The position numbers and the translations under genes were made by a program. A stretch of 64,000 nucleotides of DNA from positions 242,243 to 306,242 of the forward strand of contig WOFQ01000043.1 of NCBI GenBank assembly GCA_012184525.1. Direction: 5' to 3'. Each line of letters begins with the position of its first letter. Positions within the stretch are counted from its first letter, which is position 1. Origin of the DNA: Xenoacremonium recifei (taxonomy: Eukaryota > Ascomycota > Sordariomycetes > Hypocreales > Nectriaceae). Shown here piece by piece: positions 58,288 through 64,000 of this stretch. A model generated the notes under the pieces. It saw only the letters and a program-made list of their open reading frames with translations, was not told where the DNA came from and searched no databases.

Positions 58288-59844
58288 ATGGCTTCCGACA
58301 TGGACCGAGAGCGCATGCGAGAGCTCATCCGGGACTCTCCCCCTTGGTACAAAGTCCCTAGCCTAATCAGACTGTACTTGTGCCTTATCGCTCCATTGCT
58401 TACTTCGACGGCATGGGGCTTCGATAATAGTCTGACCAACGGCCTCCAGTCCATCAATATATTCATGGATCACTTTGACAACCCTAGTGGTTCAAGACTG
58501 GGCTTCTTCGGTGCCGCTGCGTCGGTTGGTGGTATCGTGGGATGCATCATCACCGGTCCATTGTCTGACCGCTTTGGCCGACGTCCTCTGGTCTCCGTAG
58601 GCGCCGTTCTCATTATTGGGATGGCCATTATGGAAACTTTCGCTACCAATTTCAACATGTTTGTCGGTGGAAAGGTACTCATCGGATTGGGGTCTTTTCT
58701 TCAGCAGTGTACTGCACCGGTACTCGTTACTGAACTAGCACACCCTAAACAACGAGTTGCCCTGAGTTCCCTATATAATACCAGCATCTTCATCGGACTC
58801 ATTATTGGAGGCTGGACGACTTTCGGGACCTATTCAATGGACTCAGCATGGGGCTGGAAGTTACCCTGCATTATCCAAGCTGCAATCCCCGCCTATCAAG
58901 CTGTCATGACCTGGCTTTGCCCTGAAAGCCCCCGGTGGTTGGTCTCCAAGGGTCGAATCGAAGAGGCTCGAAAGATTTTGATCAAATATCACGGGAACGG
59001 CGTTGAGGACGAGATTGTTCGGCTCGAACTTCAAGAAATCATCGCTGGCGTTGAAGCAGATAAGACCGTCATTAAGTTTGATTGGGAAGGCGTTAAGTCC
59101 ATTATTGCTACCAAAGGCAATCGCCATCGTCTCTGGCTATGCGTATGGACTGCTATCGGCTCGCAAACAGTTGGCGGTGGCTTTACTGCCAGTTATCTCC
59201 CGTTAATTCTTGACCAGATTGGCATGCGTTCCTCGAGAGATAAAACACTCATCAACGCTATCTTGAACGTCTGGGCCTGGGTAGTCGCTTTTGCCTCAGC
59301 ATTCATTATTCCTAAAGTTGGTCGACGAACAATATTCTTGATCTCTACTGTCGGCATTAATGTCCAATTCCTGATCTGGACGATTCTCACGGCCCGCTAC
59401 TATGTCACAGCGCAGGTTGGTCTAGGTATTGGAGTCCTTACCATGCTCGTTGCAGGGAGCTTGTTTACTTGTATGTGCTGGATTCCATTGGTTATTGCCT
59501 ACCCCCTCGAGACTGTTACAACGAAACAACGCGGTATCTATTTTGCAATCACCTTGTTCGTTATCAACGTCACGGCGTTTATCAACAGCTACATGAGCCC
59601 AGTCGGGATCGCCAACATCGGGTGGAGGTATTATATTCCGACATGCATTTGGAATCTTATCCTTCTCCTTGTTATTTTCTTCACCTTTGTTGAAACTAAG
59701 GGTTTGACTTTGGAGGAAATTGCAGTTCTATTTGATGGTAATGAGGACTTTGATAATGCTACGGTCGCGGTCGGCGCACAGTTGGCTGAGAAGGCTTTGG
59801 AGGATTCGGCTCATGTGGAATGCCCTCGTGTAGAGAAGGCCTGA
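58288..59844 (+). CDS. MFS sugar porter (hexose/pentose/oligosaccharide transporter)
   Basis: An intronless 518-residue protein with 12 predicted hydrophobic segments. Sugar-porter marks are complete: GPLSDRFGRRPLVSVGA after helix 2, PESPRWLVSKGR at the end of the N-terminal half (about 210-221), a central helical loop, VGRRTIFLIST in the second half, and VETKGLTLEEIAVLF at the C-terminus. A conserved SLYNTSIFIGLIIGGW segment is like that of fungal lactose/galacturonate or oligosaccharide permeases. It would import the sugars or short oligosaccharides that the intracellular GH43 and GH78 enzymes then split. It shares a divergent promoter with the second GH43. Confidence 0.92.
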   Translation: MASDMDRERMRELIRDSPPWYKVPSLIRLYLCLIAPLLTSTAWGFDNSLTNGLQSINIFMDHFDNPSGSRLGFFGAAASVGGIVGCIITGPLSDRFGRRPLVSVGAVLIIGMAIMETFATNFNMFVGGKVLIGLGSFLQQCTAPVLVTELAHPKQRVALSSLYNTSIFIGLIIGGWTTFGTYSMDSAWGWKLPCIIQAAIPAYQAVMTWLCPESPRWLVSKGRIEEARKILIKYHGNGVEDEIVRLELQEIIAGVEADKTVIKFDWEGVKSIIATKGNRHRLWLCVWTAIGSQTVGGGFTASYLPLILDQIGMRSSRDKTLINAILNVWAWVVAFASAFIIPKVGRRTIFLISTVGINVQFLIWTILTARYYVTAQVGLGIGVLTMLVAGSLFTCMCWIPLVIAYPLETVTTKQRGIYFAITLFVINVTAFINSYMSPVGIANIGWRYYIPTCIWNLILLLVIFFTFVETKGLTLEEIAVLFDGNEDFDNATVAVGAQLAEKALEDSAHVECPRVEKA

Positions 59845-61189
59845 ACGATCTACAAGTCGTTGCAGACATCGCGAACTCCGGTACTTCGACGCGACTTGGT
59901 AAGCCGTTGAGTTGGATCGGGATATGGCATCTGCATTCTCGAGTTCCTGTATTTATCTGCCATGTCAAGTATGCAAGATCAATTTGAACATCGCATTCGT
60001 ATTCCCGATGCTTATGGGATCAGTAATGGCATGAAAAGTAACATATTCCATGACAGGCTGTCTGTAGACGTTGACCTTAGCCACTACCAGCCATTTAGTC
60101 ACATTGCCTCGCTCTGAAAGAGATAATCTCCCCTCTGAGCAGATTTGCGAACATGACGACTTTGTAGACAGCTTCGATGAATGCGTCAAAGCCACAGGCG
60201 CCAATGATCTGCAGGCCCCTTTATGCGATTTCATACTAATAGCCATTCATCAACATGCGATCTCTATACCACCGAATCTCTCATTGATAAATGGTGGCTT
60301 GGGCTCTTCGCGTATCTGCCCAATAAGGAAAATCGGCTCCGACAAAGGCCGTGACGAGTTACTCGGGGGTGGGAATTGACAATCCCTAGTACACCTTACC
60401 ATTCTGGGATGCGGGGTGGCGGCATTCGGGGTTTTTGTGTTGCAGAATCCTCCTAATTGAGACAGCACGAAACAGGAAGTCTTCTGTCATTCACTGCATA
60501 AGCGCGACTCCTGGTTCCGATAGTCGTCATGAAGCTAAGACGGGCAACTTCAAGATACCATCCTAGGGAAACTGCCCGTCGCCTCCTGGCTCGACCATAA
60601 AGAAGATGTCTTCCCAACCGAAGTTTTATTCTCCATTATCTACAGTATCGGCACCTTTTCTCAATCTTCTCATATGATCTGGTCAATAAGCCTCTGTGAC
60701 TCATATCATGACTGCCACAGACTCTACAGTTATGGCGCCTACTGTCAAGGCCTTGCCCAGCCTACATTAACAATGGCATAATGACTTGTAGTAGAGGTCA
60801 ATTTTCTAACCCTGATCGTGACGGCGATGAAGTGGGGGGTGTCCGATTCTATTGGGGCTGCAATCGTCTGGTGGGTGGGATATATGGCGCCGCGTTAGCT
60901 GGAGACTGGTGGTGTAGAATTGGTAGTGTATGTAGGTGAAGCTCTCACAGAGTCGCAACTTGTCGTGCTCGGCAGATCCATCGCCTCGAGGTGGTACCTC
61001 ATCGGGATCCAGGAAGCCGAGCGGGCTGATCAACTTGAGATGTCGGCTTGGCCCTTCCCTTGCCTTAGCGGAGATGTCATGCTTGTCCCGAAGTCGGGTC
61101 GTTGTGCGCAATGGACTGTTAGATAATTCGAATTTGCAACCATCTCGAATACAGATCAGTAGATGCGCTCCGGCATCATAGAAGAGATT
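59845..61189. other. Gene-poor region after the sugar porter
   Basis: No recognisable gene. A short open frame (about 60570-60785, plus; PTEVLFSIIYSI then SLCDSYHDCHRLYSYGA) looks vaguely gene-like but has no start or family. This may be decayed coding DNA. Confidence 0.4.
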
Positions 61190-61800
61190 GAAGTTATCAA
61201 GTAGTTCCTGACTAGCGATTCCCCTACTATTACTATGCTACTGCTATATATATAGATAGGATAGAAGCAGGAAGGGAAGGTGGATTATTGCGGTATAGGA
61301 GGAGGGATTAGAAGTAAAGAGAGGAGGAAAAGAAAGAGATTTATAACGTACTAACTATAAATAGTAATAGGGGCTCTAATAGAAAGTAGATTAGACGTAA
61401 TATGTACATAAGCCAGCTTTAATATAATTTAAGAAAATATAGAAACATACGAAGCATACACAGACCGACCTAATAATATGCATAAGCCCGATTTATTGCA
61501 ATTGAATGCATTACCAGTACGACTGCATAGAATTCCTTGATGGGTCTTACATCGCGGAAGTGTGGGCCCAGCTTCCGAAGAAGGGCTGGAGCTACTACTT
61601 TGAGACGATGGTAGTACTACGGAGTATGCATGTTTCGGGATAAGGGGTAAAATTACAAGTAGACTAGAAGAGCCTAAAACTACCTTTTATAGTCATTGCC
61701 GGTAGAAAGCCCCGTTCCTTCCATTAGCAGAACAAGACGCTTCACAATATCATATTTATTATATTTCAAGTCTGGGGTTATTCACCCAGAAGCTTAGCTT
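61190..61800. other. AT-rich, possibly RIP-degraded tract
   Basis: From about 61190 to 61480 the sequence becomes A/T- and purine-rich, with many TATA, TAG and TTAA words and stops in all frames, unlike the flanks. This is what repeat-induced point mutation leaves behind, or simply an AT-rich spacer. It ends just before DUF1593 copy 3. Confidence 0.4.
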
Positions 61801-61863
61801 TGCATGCGATTCTTCGATACTCATTTGCATACGACTTTTCGAAGTGTCTCCCTGATCTACACC

Positions 61864-63406
61864 ATGGCAGCCGCTCTGAAGCAGCTTACGACATTCACCT
61901 ATATGCCGCGTATCTTTATTCTTACTGACATCTTAAACGAGCCCGATGATTCGCAGTCACTTATACGGTACCTGCTATACTCCAATGAGTTTGAGACGCG
62001 CGGGATTTGCGCCACTACGTCAACTTGGCTGCGCAACTCTACACATCCTGAAGAGATTAAGAAAATTTTGCTCGCATACGGCAAAGTCGTAAAAAGATTG
62101 AATAATCATGTTCACCCCGACTTTTCCTTTCTGCCTGCAGAGCACTATCTCGATATGGTCACCTCTGGTCCTGTGGTAAGATTGAGTAATCTAGGCCGTT
62201 GAGAGAGAATGAAAGACATCCTATATCAAGATGACTGATACTACCTAGGTATATGGAAAGAGGGCTTTCCAGCAACCTCTAAGCGAGGGTGCACAACGGA
62301 TTCTAGATGTGCTCCAAGAATCCGAGGAGCCGCTGTATGTGCCAGTATGGGGTGGCATCAACACTCTCGCCCAGGCCCTGAAGCATCTTTCTGAGACGAG
62401 ATCTCCGGAAGAGGGAGCGAAGCAGCGAGCTAAACTCCGCGTGTACGCAATCTCTGACCAAGACGATACTGGCACCTGGATACGAGCCAAATTTCCGGAC
62501 ATCCATTATATCGTTTCCCTCCACGGCTGGACCGAGTACGAGCAGGCATCGTGGCTCGGCGTTGGTAACTCGACTATTCAGGGGCCCTCACCCGAGAAGG
62601 TACTCGACCCCTGGCTGGATAGGCACATCCGAATCGGCGAACTCGGGGCCGTATATCCAGCGATTATGTATTCAATGGAGGGGGACTCACCATCCTTCCT
62701 CTGGCTAGTTCAGAACGGCCTCGGTCACCGTGATCGCATCCACTGGGGCGGCTGGGGAGGTCGATACGCCCTTCAACAGGACGAGGCAGATTGGGGGGCT
62801 GGCGTGGACGCGTATCATTATTGCAACACCACGGACCGTGAGGTCGTCGGTTCGGATAGCAAGCTATACTCGGATCATAGGGCTAGCATCTGGCGATGGC
62901 GGGATGCAATGCAAGACGACTTCGCGGCTCGCATGCACTGGACCAACGTTGATAGCTTTGCTGAGGCAGCACACCCGCCGGTTATTGATGTCAACGGTCA
63001 CAAGGGCGTAGATCCACTCATTATCAAGGTAAAGAGGGGAGAGACGTATAACCTAGACGCCACAGACACCTACGACCCGGATAACTCAGAATCCGTCGAA
63101 AAGCTCGATTTTATCTGGTTTCTTTACTCAGACGTCAACCGGTTTTACTTTTATAACGAACACATCAACATGCAATCGCTTCTGGCTCCGACAGAGCCCT
63201 CAAGGCTTAGCAACAACACGGCCGGGTTCGCTAGGTTTACGCCGGGACCCAGCATCCAGGTTACAATTCCAATGGCAACCAGAAACCTTCAAACCGGACC
63301 GCCGACGCCAGATGCTCACGTCATACTGCAGGTCACTAACGCATCGGGCCCATACCCGGTGAGGAGATATAAGCGTGTAGTCTTGTCGTATGCTCAAGAA
63401 GTATGA
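61864..63406 (+). CDS. DUF1593 / Sde182-like protein, copy 3
   Basis: Two exons (61864-62175 and 62249-63406; 73 bp intron) give 489 residues. The conserved blocks are all present: RIFILTDILNEPDDSQSLIR near residue 16-35, PVWGGINTLAQALKHL, YAISDQDDTGTWIR, MEGDSPSFLWLVQNGL, GGWGGRY and IWRWRDAMQDDFAARM, then the beta-sandwich (YNLDATDTYDPDNSE). ATG 61864 sits in a good context (ACCATGG); an in-frame ATG at 61804 would add 20 residues but not a clear signal peptide. It lies beyond an AT-rich tract and faces the opposite way from copies 1 and 2. Role as for its paralogues: unknown, carbohydrate-linked by context. Confidence 0.88.
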
Positions 63407-64000
63407 CGAAAGCTCTGTTGTTGATGACTCTATTGCAATATTGGAAGTACAAATGCACAAGCCTCGGAGTATCTCCATTGAAATTACCATGTGCCTCGTG
63501 ACCTCTTATCAATAACGTGACCTTCTTTCAGGGGAACGAGACAGTAGTCACGGCCGAGGATAACTTTCAAAGTCAGTCTACTTTCCGATAGCATTCAATA
63601 AATAGGTATGCCCAGCCACGGCGGTAAGGTGTAAACATGTAAGACATGACCACCTTAAGCCAAAGAACATAAATCTTTGAACTTGGATCATCACCTTGAT
63701 GATGATATTAGGTGAACCTGAACAGAGGTACATCACATATTTTTATATAGACTGAGGTTCTATACCTTATTAGCACACCCTCTTAGAACATCTCTAGCTA
63801 TTAATAATAACTTAGTTACTATGATTTACTTATACATCACCAGATATAATACCTAAGAACCTCAATAAGGAACCCCACTCGCCGTACCTACCCTATAGTT
63901 GGAAGACAGATCGTTACGCAGCTGTTCCAAGCACAATTCTTCCAGAAGGTCTGCCTCCGCCACTAAGACTAGTCCCATCACTCTCTCTTCTCTCTTTTCT
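63407..64000. other. 3' flank, no gene seen
   Basis: The last 594 bp are AT-rich. No open frame with family features on either strand. Confidence 0.5.

Noticed and set aside
1..64000. tRNA, rRNA, CRISPR and intact transposon genes
   Set aside because: By eye I saw no T-arm consensus within a cloverleaf-like context, no rRNA cores, no regularly spaced identical repeats, and no transposase or reverse-transcriptase motifs.

Overview
This is a 64 kb piece of chromosome from a filamentous ascomycete (Pezizomycotina). The signs are spliceosomal introns of about 48-60 bp with GT..AG ends, three Zn2Cys6 regulators, a STAND/NLR gene with a NACHT_N domain and ankyrin repeats, a second NB-ARC/TPR gene, a siderophore-type MFS transporter, and clustered sugar-degrading enzymes. 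Intron sizes would fit Eurotiomycetes, but I cannot name the species. All splice sites were placed by reading donor, acceptor and frame by eye.

Region 1 (1-22.4 kb). The window opens inside an NB-ARC/TPR immune-type gene. A small module follows that looks like uptake and breakdown of an aromatic acid: a Zn2Cys6 regulator divergent from an MFS transporter, then a salicylate-hydroxylase-like flavin monooxygenase divergent from an ACMSD-like metal-dependent decarboxylase. A 1,408-residue NACHT_N-NACHT-ankyrin protein lies tail to tail with the decarboxylase. Next come a 5-oxoprolinase/hydantoinase homologue of about 1,320 residues, which needs one non-consensus splice donor, and a ketopantoate-reductase-like gene.

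Region 2 (22.4-41 kb). A diverged repeat array lies upstream of a second Zn2Cys6 regulator. A small VOC/glyoxalase-like protein follows, then 2.2 kb without genes, a secreted tyrosinase convergent with a siderophore-type transporter, a secreted amidohydrolase, a third Zn2Cys6 regulator, and the 3' remnant of a 3-hydroxyacid dehydrogenase gene.

Region 3 (41.2-63.4 kb). This is the most interesting part, a dense carbohydrate cluster: two GH43 enzymes, a GH78 alpha-L-rhamnosidase, a very intron-rich GH39-like protein, the broken tail of what looks like a GH79 beta-glucuronidase, a sugar-porter MFS transporter, and three diverged copies of a DUF1593 (Sde182-like, nucleoside-hydrolase-like) protein that share one intron position. 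Together they resemble a fungal polysaccharide-utilisation locus. Rhamnose-, glucuronate- and arabinose-bearing side chains, as in arabinogalactan or gum arabic, are a reasonable inferred substrate. The role of the triplicated DUF1593 proteins is the open question.
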